From positions 24,387,398-24,451,397 of the forward strand of contig OX352773.1 of NCBI GenBank assembly GCA_947095535.1: 64,000 nt of DNA. The letters run 5' to 3'. The DNA comes from Poecilobothrus nobilitatus (lineage: Eukaryota > Arthropoda > Insecta > Diptera > Dolichopodidae). Below the pieces are notes generated by a model. That model was given only the letters and a program-made list of their open reading frames with translations, had not been told where the DNA came from and did not search any database. Below are positions 48,798 to 61,500 of the stretch, piece after piece (the first letter of the stretch is position 1; every line of letters starts with the position of its first letter). Made by a program: the position numbers and the translations under genes.

Positions 48798-50957
48798 GAT
48801 GAGGATAAATAAAAAGTTCTACAACATTAATTTTTTAAAGAGATTTATACATGTGATTAAAATTTGATTGTTCTATTTTAAAAGGTGTAGCAATTTTGTA
48901 AACAGATGGACGGACATACGGGCAGAGTGAAACTTTGAGAAATGTTTTAAAAATCCATTTTTATTACGATTTCAACTTAGAAGTAGTACTTTAATATTAA
49001 AATTTTTAAATTTAAAATAATATTTTTGCAACGTTGGCAACTATATTTTGGAACGTTGAGATATATTAGGTTGTAATGGAGATTTAAATTGCTAATAAAT
49101 TGAAAATATATCTTTTTTTTGCTGAAAATATTCTTGGTGCTATCAACCTCATTGTACGGTTTCATTAATTTGGTTCCATTTTCATCACAATTTATCAGTG
49201 AATTTAATTACAAATAATAGTAATCTATAACTTATATACCTTTTTTTTTAATATTTTCATTAAAAAATTTTGGACTAATAAATTTATATATTATGTAATT
49301 ATTATATGTAGTATTTTTTTTATTTTATAAATTCGTTTTTAATCTAGCGGACGAAATAGTATTTACTTTAACTTAACTTTTAAATGGCCCATTTTACTGC
49401 TGAATTTCGTTATGTAAATTTTTACATTTTTGGCTTTAGATTTCTAACCTAAGTTTAATATAATTATTTGCCTAGTAGGTGTACGTTTTGTTTAAAATTG
49501 GTATTTTCTCATAAGATTCTCTCAACCATTTTTAAGTCATCATTTTTATCCAAATAAAAATGCCAAATAACTATAATACATATCAATAGAATTTAAATAT
49601 TTCCAAACCATTTGACAAATTGTTTAATTTTTCTATTTTTGGTCAATTCAAATTTTTTAATTCATTTTGAATGTATATTAACTTTCATCAGTTCCATTTA
49701 CAACATATTCTTCATATTGTTTTCTTTTATGATATTATCATTAATTTGATCTGTAAAATAATTTTAGTGATAGCTTATCCGGAACATTCATTCATTTAAC
49801 ATTAAAATTTTTTGTTATCTTTTTAATTTTTATGAGTTTTGACTATTTAAAATCATTTTCATTACTTCCAAACGTTGAAAAATTTCTATTAATTACTTAC
49901 CTTGACGATAGACTTCCTATATATGTCAAATCCAATAAAGGTAAAATTTAATTTTTTATTTATTTTTTTTTTAGGAAATCATAATAAAAATGAATGGAGT
50001 TTTTAAATGAATTTTAAGTTTTTTTTCCCCTATTTTAATTCAAATAAAATTATAACCATTAGTAAATATAGTGTAAATCTCATCCGGTTATTTTGAAAAT
50101 TATTATTTTATTTCTTTTTTTAACGTTTTTCTTTTATATAATGAAATTGTTAGACAGAATCTAAAACTATTTGGTGAGTGAAATTCTCAATTTGAATTTG
50201 AAACGGATTAATTAAAATTTAGGACAATCTACTACACAATCTATTATTAGATAAAAAAATAAACTAAAAATTTAAGGAAAAAAAAGTGGTACCTCTAGCA
50301 TTTACACTATATTTCAAATAATTACGGTTAATATAGGCTACGGTTATTACAAGTCAAAGGTATAACGTTTTTTAGGATAAAAATTTTTGGGACAAAAAAT
50401 TGCTCATAAAATTGAAAATTATTAAAGGTAATTTAATTATTTAAGCTACTACCTACATCTGCATTTCTATACAGATACATTTGCAAAAGGTTAATATTTT
50501 AAAATAAATCTATAGATACTATATATTAAAATAAGATATAGAAAAGTCTTTAATTTCTTATACAAGAAAAAGTCTTACGAATCTTGGAAGCGAATGTTAG
50601 GATGTTAGATATATGATAAGTAATTGAATATTGAATTATAATCAAATTAGTACTACAAAAATAATTCAAGTAAGATGATAATATGTGATTAAGTACTGTA
50701 TAAGGAAGTACAAAACGACCGTCTTATAATAAAAGAAACTGATTTGTCCAGATCATAGTCTTACACAATTTTATATTCAGTATCGACAGGTACACATTTA
50801 GTTTTGAAAATTCAAGCACCTTTAACTAGTTAGAAATGCAATTAAATAATGAAAACAACATATACTGCTGTGTTCAACATATATTTCAGGCGGATAACAT
50901 CTATTATTACACATATCAAATTAAAAATATTAAATAGACAAAGCAAAATACTGATAT
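48798..50957. other. Noncoding A+T-rich stretch between the SINE and the LINE relic
   Basis: Contains AACAGATGGACGGACATACG at 48901, a motif often seen in insect transposable-element debris. Otherwise it is A/T-rich sequence with no gene. The 62-codon ORF at 48977-49165 is not convincing. Nothing else stands out. Confidence 0.45.
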
Positions 50958-51373
50958 ACAAAACACACTTAAGGTAAGTTGTAAAACATGGATCAGAAGT
51001 TTAGACGCTAACTATTAAAATTTGAAGACGAAAATCAACTAAGAATCTTCGAGAGAAAACTGCTAAGAGAAATTTTCATTCCTAAGGAAAATATGCATAG
51101 TAAAAAAGCCAAAACGTTAAATATGTGCGACATGTTATCCAAATACATACCTAGAAATCGGTCTCAAAAATCGATCTTTAAGGCTAAAATAATTGGTACA
51201 CGTCATAGAGACCGCTCTAGAAGCGGATTATATGGAATATAATATGGAAAATAATTTAAGAGTAGTAAATGTTCGGAAGTGGACAGCAACGGCAGTAGGC
51301 TGAGAAATGTCGTAAGGAAGGTTTGAACCCACCATGAGCTGTAGTACTAAAAGATGATGATGGTGATTATGAT
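50958..51373 (+). pseudogene. Decayed 3' end of a non-LTR retrotransposon (LINE) ORF2
   Basis: Reading all three plus frames recovers the hallmark C-terminal block of insect LINE reverse-transcriptase polyproteins. First comes HGSEV-stop-TLT (from 50987; usual form YGSETWTLT). A frame change leads to EDENQLRIFERKLLREIF (from 51024). Further on comes ENNLRVVNVRKWTATAVG (from 51247) in the third frame, matching the usual DVExDLRxLxVRxWRxxA motif. The copy then ends in a GATGATGATGGTGATTATGA tail, as is common for such elements. At least two frameshifts and several stops make it dead. Upstream reverse-transcriptase motifs are absent, so the copy is 5'-truncated, typical of target-primed reverse transcription. 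Confidence 0.75.
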
Positions 51374-52521
51374 TTTTCAGCTTTATAACCTAATTTTATG
51401 TAAAGACAGAATTAAAAGTTTGTGCAAAATAAAAAATTAAAAGTTAAAAACCTAGCTTTAGGTTTATGTACATAAGTTAATAAGTTAAAGAATTCTTAAA
51501 AATAAGTTTTCATTATTCAAAAAATAGCAATGTAAGTACCTATAATCCTTTCATTTTTTAGAAATAAAACCGTAATTTGACTAGATATACATATTTTTTT
51601 CGACCTTGACTCGTCGAGGTGCAATGATTGTTGCAAAACTTAACAAAGTAAAGTAAATTATTTTTAAACACCACTCACCAGATACTATTAATATTGGAAC
51701 TATGTCGTCTTGGAAACTTATTGTATTCCATATACTTGAATGCACAAACTTATATAAAAATTATGTTTGAATTGATTTGAATTATTCCCACCCAAATCTT
51801 TCAATAAAGTTATTAAAATAAAATTAAAGAAAAAAAAAAACTTAATGAACAAAGGAACTATTATAGGTTTTTTTTTTTTTAGAAATTTGATTGTTTTGTT
51901 TTATTTGTTTTTTAAATCAGGAATTGCTCTAATAATTTCTAATGCAATTTAAAATTTAAAATTAAAAAGAAAAAAATAAATAAATTATGAAACATTATAA
52001 AATGTTCTGTTTGTGAATGCAAATTAGGAAAAATTTTATTTAATTTACGCTTCATAACATTAAACCTATTAAAAATATGTTTTTTATTTTAATTTTTTTA
52101 ATGTAAATGAGGTAAAAAAAAATCTGGATTTTCTGAAGGCGATTAAATAAAACAAAAAAAAAAAAAAAAACGATAACAGTAACAACTAAATGAAGAAATA
52201 TACAAACAAAAAATAAAAATGAAAATGAATAAAATAAAGATTTCAAAATGTCTGCAAAACTTTATGGAATATGTGTAGATTAATATCGTAACAGAAATTA
52301 CCAAATGCTGTACCAAATGTTATTTTAAATTTATGCATCGTTCACTTATAAAAAATAAACTACATATTTGATGTAGGTATCAATTCTAAAAAAAATTTTT
52401 TTTTTCTTCTGCTAGGTAATGTATAGGTAGTTTTGTTTTTTTTTTTTTTTTTTGACAGATTTTGACAGAAAATGTAATTAAAAGGATAATTTGTAGACAT
52501 GCTATTAACTTTTTTAAAGAT

Positions 52522-52552
<31 letters not shown>

Positions 52553-55500
52553 GTTATAGGACTTTGATTAAATTATACGAAATAAATATTCAAATAGGTA
52601 TTATAAATCCCAGTGTAGTATAGAAATAAGAAATTTTGTACAAGGCACAATATAGAAGAGGTCAAACATAGAATTTTATTTAAAATTTAAGGTGTTATTT
52701 TTTAATCCTATTTATATATATGTAGGATGTAATCCTATATATACAATTAATACTGGAATGAATTTTATGAATCTGTTAACCTTAGGGGCAACGGATCCAA
52801 TAATTTTTTTTATTGTCAAGGTACGATTTTATCGATTTGACTACACAAAGACAGTGGGTAAAGAAAGGCAATTGGTTTGAATTGAACTATGCATATTTTC
52901 AAATTAAAAAACAAAAAAAAACATTTTAAAAATAAAATTTGAGTGCTTGATCACGTTATTGGTGTCTAAGTTGAGACAATTCTCTTTCAAACTTTACATT
53001 ATCGTAATAAAATGACTAAAAAAATATTTTTTAATTATACAAGTACTCATTACGTGCCAATACCTATATTATAAATGGAACTCTACATTACATAATTAAT
53101 ATAATATTAGCAATAATTTTCAAATCATAATGAATCTAACAGTCAACTAAATAAATAATAAATAAATATACATAGTTCGATAAAAAAAAATTACTTTACA
53201 TTAAGTTTACAAAAAAGTTATGCATACAGCATACCTATAATTTTAAAAAAATTTTAAAAAAGAATATTTATATAAAAATAAGCCATAGAAGATGAAAGAT
53301 CATTAAATAAATTGGATTTTTAAACATTATAACTTCTATATTACTCATACGCAAAATATATGTACATAATATAATGCAACACAATTTTTTTAAAAGAATA
53401 TTCAAAACCTGAACCGAATTGATTTAATATAATAAAAAAATCTGAGATCTGTAAAATTGAATTTTAAAAATTTTAATCAGAGATTTTTTTGATGATGATT
53501 TTAAATATTTATGTACAATTTACCCTTGTCATTAGTTAAATTTCTAATTAAATTAACTAAAAATAAAAATCTTATTAACAAATTCAATTTAAATCTTTTT
53601 TCTTTATGTTTAGCATCATTTTTAATTTCTAATCTTTTATGCACCTTTGTTTAATGTTAATTTGGATTTTATTAACTTTAGACCCATAACTGAAAGATCA
53701 GTTATGAATGTATTCTTTTTGAATAAATTATAATTCAAACAAAACAGGAATAATATATGTATGTATACATATGTAAAAATTTCTTTGCACATTATTTATT
53801 CAATTATTTACCTATGCGTATTATATAAAAATATTTCTATATAACTAAGTATGTATAAATCATTACATAAATAATTAAAATATTTTTTTTTAAATATTTT
53901 TCTATTAAAAAGAAAAAAATTTGATGAGCATTGACTGACAGATAGACAAATCATAATATATAAAATGACATACATAATATGTACAATTTTCAATGACAGA
54001 CAATTGCTATACAAATAATAAAATAATCAAATATAAAAACAAAAAAAAAAAAAATATTATTGCAACAATACAATTGGCTCCAGTATTACAAGTACATATA
54101 GTAAATACCTTGAAGTATTGTTTGTTATTTTTTAATTTTATCTTTTTTGAAAAAAAATTTTTTTTTTATTTTTCTTTTATTTTCTGTTTTTTGAACTCTA
54201 TGAAAAATGTCGCAGCCATCAATTTCATTTATGCACAATTTTCAACATATATGTATGTAAATACCTCAATACATATATATTATACCTATACGATTTTCAG
54301 TTTATATGTTATATTGTATGATGTTGTACATAACAAGTACTTGGTTTGGTACATATAAGTAATCATAAAAATTCGAAATAAACCGGTATATGTTATATGT
54401 AAATTTAGGTTTTTATTTTTTTTTTTGTGCATTTTTATGTCTGCATTATATGCAAATCACTTGAAACAATCAACTAACAGAAAAAAAAAAAAACAGAAAT
54501 AGAAGAAAAAATAATTTTTTCCAGAGAAAAACCGTCATCCATCAGATTAGCAAGATACAAACAATATAATATAATACCCACAATAAATATTCCAGGAGCT
54601 TTCAACATATACAGTATATATAAACTACAACTGATTATAATATTGTGCGAATGATACTCTCAAGTGTGCCGTAAAAATTTTATAATTGTTTTTCAATTTG
54701 TTTTTGACTTTAAATTAGTACAGATTTTGTTTCAATTAATCAGGTCTGATTCTTGTAATTTTGTCTTGAGTAAAAAATTCTGTATTTGGTATTCAGAAAT
54801 TCTTCTAATATGCATTTAAAAAAAAAATCTTAAATGACTATTTTAAATATCGCTTTTGACTATATGTTAAAGTATAATTATGCCTACTGTTAAATATAAA
54901 ACAGTAGAGAAGTAGCGGATTAGAAAAAATCTTAATTCTTTCAAATCGTTTTAACATTCTGTGTTGACACTATATCTCAAATAAGATCTGGCATTATATC
55001 TGTTTTGTATTTGATAACAGACAGGGATTATTATCTGTTTTTTATCAGATTTTGTATTAAATTTAACGAATAAAACTATATGTTTTTTAGTAATTTTAAC
55101 GATGTAAAAAATATAAATGAAAAGAAAAAAAAAGTAAAAAAATTATGGAATAGAGAATACTTAGTTTAAAAAAAAAAAATATTCCAGAAAAGATTTCTAG
55201 AACTTGGTCTTCAATTAATCACAGTATAAAAATACCACATAATTTCAAAACTTGACATAAATTGTCTCCTTCTTCATTTGTCAAACTAATATTAATGATA
55301 TGAAATTTCCGCAACTATACATTATCACATTTCCTTTTGACATTTTTCTTTTGTTTCTTGTGTTAAAAAATGTTGAAAAATACTGTTATAAAAAATATAT
55401 AGGTACAAGGGCAATCAAGTTCGGTAATGTACTGTACTGTACTGTATATTAAAACTAAACATTATGAGAGATGAGTACAATTGTATTGTTCTTAAAAACT

Positions 55501-58500
55501 TCATCTTTGTTTCTTGTTTTCTGTTCAGTTCGTCTTTATTTTTTATTGTGTTGTTTAAGTGAATTTTTAATTAATCTGAAAAGAAAATATAGAGGATTAT
55601 CTTAAAATTAACATATAATTACATTAAAACAATTTTCTTTTTTGAACACAAGTTAAAATTTAAAGGATTTGCATAAACCCATACATTTTTATGTTAATTT
55701 TTTTAAATTTTCAGGACTTGTAGTTAGTTTAATAGTTTTTTATTTTAAATTTATAAAAAGGTTAGATAAGAAATTTTATGACTTACTTAACTACATAATA
55801 TTAAAATCATTTTAGTACTAAATAAAAATGTTTTTAAAATTTTTTTTCAAGTAGATAATGATTACTTTTCTTCAATTCTATTAAAAATTGGATTGTTAAA
55901 ATTTTAATATATGTATGTATATATTAATTTTATTTCAAAACTTTATAATTTATTACAAATTTTTTTTAATATTTAGTTATTTTGTAAGATTTTTTGTGTA
56001 ATTTTGTCTATAATATATGGCTATCTGCATTGTCACATTAATTTTACTCCATTTACATAAATACATATAACTATAGAAATAGAATATTGTTAGCGGAAAG
56101 ATTTTTCCGCTTTAAAAATATTTTTGCACTCACTCAGAATCATATTTTTCTTAATTGCCAATCAAAAATGGTCGAAAAATAGAACTAATCTCTTTAGAAG
56201 CCATTGAGAAAAGAGTTAACAACACTAAGTAAAATATTATCAACTTTTTACAGGTGACAAATAAATATAATGTAACCGATGACAACCGTTTAAGATGAAA
56301 CCGGGTAAAAATGAGGAACAACAAGGGGTTATAAAAGAAAATCAAAGACAATAGGTGAAATCATGTTAAAACAACTAACAATATAGTTAGGCAAGGCAAA
56401 ATTTACCTTCCTTTCACTACAATTTTTTATTTTTGCCCTTCTTTGTATAATAAAATGTCAAGGCTGTCTTGCGTCATCACAAAATCCTTTTTTACCAGTT
56501 TTTCTCAAGTGATTGAGAATATTAGCAATATCTGAATTGTTAACAACTGCATAGTTTTATCTATAATTGTTGTAAAGTGTTGTCATATTAAAATATTTTT
56601 GAATTTTATTTTATTTTGACTTTTAAGTTAATTTAAAAAATAAATCGATTTTTTTATACATTTTTGATTAATTTTATTTTTCTATAAAAACTTTTTTGGT
56701 TTTCTTTTTTTTTAAAGAAAGACAAAATGAACCTTTAGAAATTTCATGAACTGCAAATTATTTTAGTAAAAATATATTTAAAATTTCAATAAAATTAAAA
56801 AACAAGAAATAAAGCTACCTTAAGGCAAGTGTTTTTAAAATTGTTTTATTATAATTGCAGTTGCAATGTTTATATCATTTTATATACATACATACTTATT
56901 ATAACCTATATAGATTTAAATATTTCAATCTTAAAATTTTATCTATGAGCATTTTTGTTTTTTTACTTTGTCTGGGCCTAAGGCCTACAATTTTATAAAT
57001 TAAAATAAAATTCAGGGGGCATTAATAGTTAAAATAGTTATTTTAGTTTATCAATTGGGTCAAAGTATAATTGTTTACATCATTTATTGTTGTTGTTATT
57101 ATTGTTAAGGACATTTTAATGAATTTGATATGATTGTCGAAGTTGTTAAAGAAGTAACATTAATTTAGTCAATAAATCTATCAACTAAATTTTATTTTTT
57201 TTAATTTTATCTTTTTTTTGGTTTGGTATTTAATATTGAAAACCTTTGTAAAATATAAAAAAATGTGGAAATACAGTTAATAGTTACAGTACGTTAATTT
57301 ATAAAATGTAAGAAGCTTAGGTAGTTGTTAGAAGAAAACTACTATATAAACATATAATATAAAACCGTTATATCAAAGTCATGAAGAATTATTGCTTGAA
57401 ACTGTTTTTCTTATAACTAATTCCAAAGTTGTTTAATTGGAAAAGAAATATGTATGAGGAAGTGTAGTATCAAGTATCTGCAATCATTGTTTTTAGAAAT
57501 TTTAAAAATTATATATATAATTAATGTTTAATTTTAAAATATTTAAAAGAAGCTTTATTTTAATTGGTCAATTTCGATTTTCGATGTTTATACACAATAG
57601 TACAGTATATAGTAAAATTTAAAAATAAATTTTAAAGATTTTCAATATTATATAGAATAAAAAAAATTTCTTTAGACAATTCAGTACACTTAATTTAATA
57701 GTAAATATAGTAAATCTATTTTTTTTTTTGTTAAAAATGCTGTAAGCATTCATTATGATATGCTGAAATATTATTTAATGTTTTCTATCCTGCATATAAT
57801 TTAAATTTTTTTTATTTTATTTATTATAATATTAACAATGAATATTATTTTTGTTCAATTAAAATCTTACAACGCCAATTTGTTAATGATTAATATACAT
57901 ATATCCTAAAATCATTATATAATATAATAATAAAATTTATTTAATTTCATAAAATTGAAATGTAGAAGATGCAAATATTAATTGCAAATGATAAACATTA
58001 TAAAATTCATGTTATAATAAAAATTGATATCTATTAAATTATATTATGTACAATAAAATAATTGGCATCAAATAAATGAAATATATATTTTTAGCTTAAT
58101 AAAAAATAATGGCAACACTACAAAGAGATTTTTTTTTTCTATTATTTTAAATTAAAATTTACATTAATTAAAAATTATTAATCAACTAACATCATATACG
58201 TATATACTATCATTAAAGATAATTAAAATTTATTTATTAATATATATTTATATAATATATACATATTTAATAAATGTAAGTAAGAACTTGCGATGGCGGT
58301 TATATTATATACAAAATATTTTTGATTATTAACAAATATTTTCTAAATATATTAATGTATATAAACTTTACTTTAGTGTACAGAACTGCATTTCTTAATA
58401 ATTAATTATTTTCTTATCTGTATTTTTGAAATTTTCATATTCAAAATTGTTTTCTTAATCTTTTTCTTTGTTTTTCTATAGTTACTAACACTGCTCAGTA

Positions 58501-61500
58501 AAGTACTGTTATCTATAAGTTCCATGTAATATGGCAACTAATAAAAAAGTTAAATAAAAAAAAAAAAAACAAAACCAAAATAATTAATTAGTTCCTTAAA
58601 TTGACATATTTAAAAAAAAAAGAAATAATGCGCAACCCAACTCTTTCTGATTTTTATAAATGAACATAGAAGCTAAATATATTTGCCTAAAAAGAAAACT
58701 AAGCAAAATCGTTAGTCTTTATTATAAAATACAATATAGTAATCGAAAAGTTGTATTGATTTATTTAATTAATAAATATGTAAATGTATTTTTTTATGTA
58801 CTTACTTCATATTATGTAGAAAGACATGCGAATAAAATGGTATACAAATAATAGACCTTCTTAAACAGAATATCTGTTTTAAAGAACCTCGATAATATTC
58901 TTTAGAACAAAAACGATTTGAGCATCTCTAACAAAAAACAAAAAAAATCTCAAGAACAAAAAAAGTAATTTAGAGAAAATGTTCTACTTTATAGATTATA
59001 TCCAATCGAAATGAAACGGTTTCCGGACGAGTAAGTTTCTTAAGAGACAACTTTCTAGACGATCTGTGAATTTTATTGGTAAACTTGTATAATTAATATA
59101 AAATTAAAAATTTTTTTTTTTATCTATTTTCATAATATACATACATATAAGCTTATCTTAACATCGATTATTAGATTTAAAGTTTTAAATTAGTCCTAAT
59201 ATGAGGTGAAAATTTTCTATAACAAGTTTTAACATTTATATTTTATCAGATTAACCCATTATTCTATTAATTCAAACCATATTTATACTATATAGTTAAT
59301 AATATGGTTAATATAAGGATTTTCACTTAAAAAAAATTCTATTTTAATATAAAACAGCTTTCATTTAATGACTTATACATATTTGTAAAGTAGTAAAAAA
59401 AAAAAAAAAGAAAAAATAGATTAAAATAAATAAACTTTCATGTAAAAAAATACTATTTTTGTATTTTCACCATTTTAAGAAGTAAAAAGAAAATTTATTT
59501 TTTTTTCTTCTAGACTTGTTAATAAATATTAAAAGCATATAATATATACAAACACATAAGTCATATTGTTTGTACAAATTTTCTTTGTCGAATAAATTGT
59601 GAACCGATCTTTTTTTTAACATTATTTTATATACCGTAGGAAGGAACATAGGTAGATAGATACGATAGATGTGGTTTGTTGTTTTTTGTAGATATGTTCT
59701 GCATTAATATCAGAAAGATATTTATATTGTGACCATAAAATGATCTGCATCATCATCAATATCATTTTCATTATCATAAACTTGTATAACTATATGAAAT
59801 AATGAAAAGATTATAAAAGTTTCAATAGATTTTTAAAGGGAGTTAGAGTTACAGGAGGAAAAAAAACATTATTATATATGTATGTATCTATATATGAAAA
59901 TAATAAAAAAAAAAACATTTATTGTTGCGTACAATATAGTTAAACGCTACAACAACTACAACAATAACAATAACAGCAATCATCACAGCAATATAAACAA
60001 TATGTACATCGCATTAAATGACATAAATCTGTATGGTCAAAAATATAAATTGTTTATGACAAGTATACATAGTTTATGACAAACGATTCCATTGTTAAAA
60101 ATATGTTAGTTGTGTTTAATAAAAAAGGCAATTCTTCGTATACATATATATGTATGTATGTAAGTACATATTATTACCATTTACCAGTATGTGTTCATTC
60201 ATTAACCAGTGATGTGATTTTATTATTTTTTTTTTGGTTCGATTAAATCACATCGAATAAAATAAATTTAATTTTTAAACTAAAAAAAATGAAGTTTCCA
60301 AAATCTATAGTTTCATCTCGTTGTAAATCATATTAATTTACTGTTCGGTCTTCGATTAGAATTTCTAACAAAATATTCTTTATTTATGCATGTTTTCAGA
60401 AACAATTAAATTCAGTACATTTTATTTTCTGTCTAGAATCCATTCATTTTTTGTAATAAGTGTTTGTTGTTTTTTAATTTAGTATTTTACTAAATAATTT
60501 AAAAAAATACTAGATAGATAAATTATTTTTGGCATGCACAACATTTGACATTAACTCTATTTTGAAAGTTCGTCTTGACATTTGTAAATATAAATAAGAA
60601 AAAAATAAAATTTGACTAAGAGTAACTTCATTTTTATTTTTAACATAAAGAATATTAAAATGTATAATTTTTAGGAATCTTGGTATTTATTTGCTTCCTC
60701 ATCTATAATTTTTTAATTTTTTAAAAACTATAAATACATATTATATGTATTAGATATCTTTTTTAACTATTTCATTATATATTTAAAATATAAAAATTTG
60801 GTTTTGATTTGTTTATGGTTGTTGACTGTCAAATTCAAATATCACTTTGAAATCTGTCAAAAAAGAATATTTATAAATTTTTCAAAATCTGTACAGAGAT
60901 ATTAATAAAAAGTTGAATCGAATAAATAGAAAAACAAACCTTTATTTAAATTAAAATACCAATTTAAAAAAGTTATTATTTAATAATATGTACTTATAAG
61001 TATTTAGATGGGATTGCTGTAATTTTAAGTTTAAACCAGAACTATAAAAATTATTGGTAATTCGTGGAATTTATTGACAAACTTTTAGTAGAAAGTGTCA
61101 AAAAAATTAATTACATAGTTTTGATTAAATGAAGAATTAGTATTTAATTACCGATTATAAAGTGGACATATACGTATATAATGTTGAAGGCCTAAATAAT
61201 ATACAGATAAAAATCATCTTTCAGGTTATAGTATACCAAACGAATTAAAATATTTTTGAACCACTGGAATACAAATACCTATATAAAAATATTGTTCATT
61301 GTTATATGTACTTATTAAGTTTTCTTTTTTTTATAATCAAAAAAATCTTTTAGTTTTTTTAAATTTATATATGAATTGACTTTTTTTCAGCATTGTAAGC
61401 ACCTAGTTACACCAAACCAGCTGCCATACTTTATGATTACAATTTGAACTTTATTAAACCACAAAAAAAAATATAACAGCAAAAAATGGGTAATAAAAAA

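Noticed and set aside
50640..50770. Possible third SINE copy (AATAAAAGAAAC... AGTCTTACACAAT)
   Set aside because: Only short blocks resemble the SINE middle, and the diagnostic tail AGCTACAGCTGAG is missing.
53993..54358. 121-codon plus-strand ORF
   Set aside because: It runs through A and T homopolymers and encodes a Phe/Tyr/Ile/Asn-rich peptide with no domain or conserved motif.
58482..58529. 15-codon frame after CTTTGTTTTTCTATAG ending in TAA
   Set aside because: The acceptor is good but the Leu/Ser-rich peptide is too short and generic to separate from chance.
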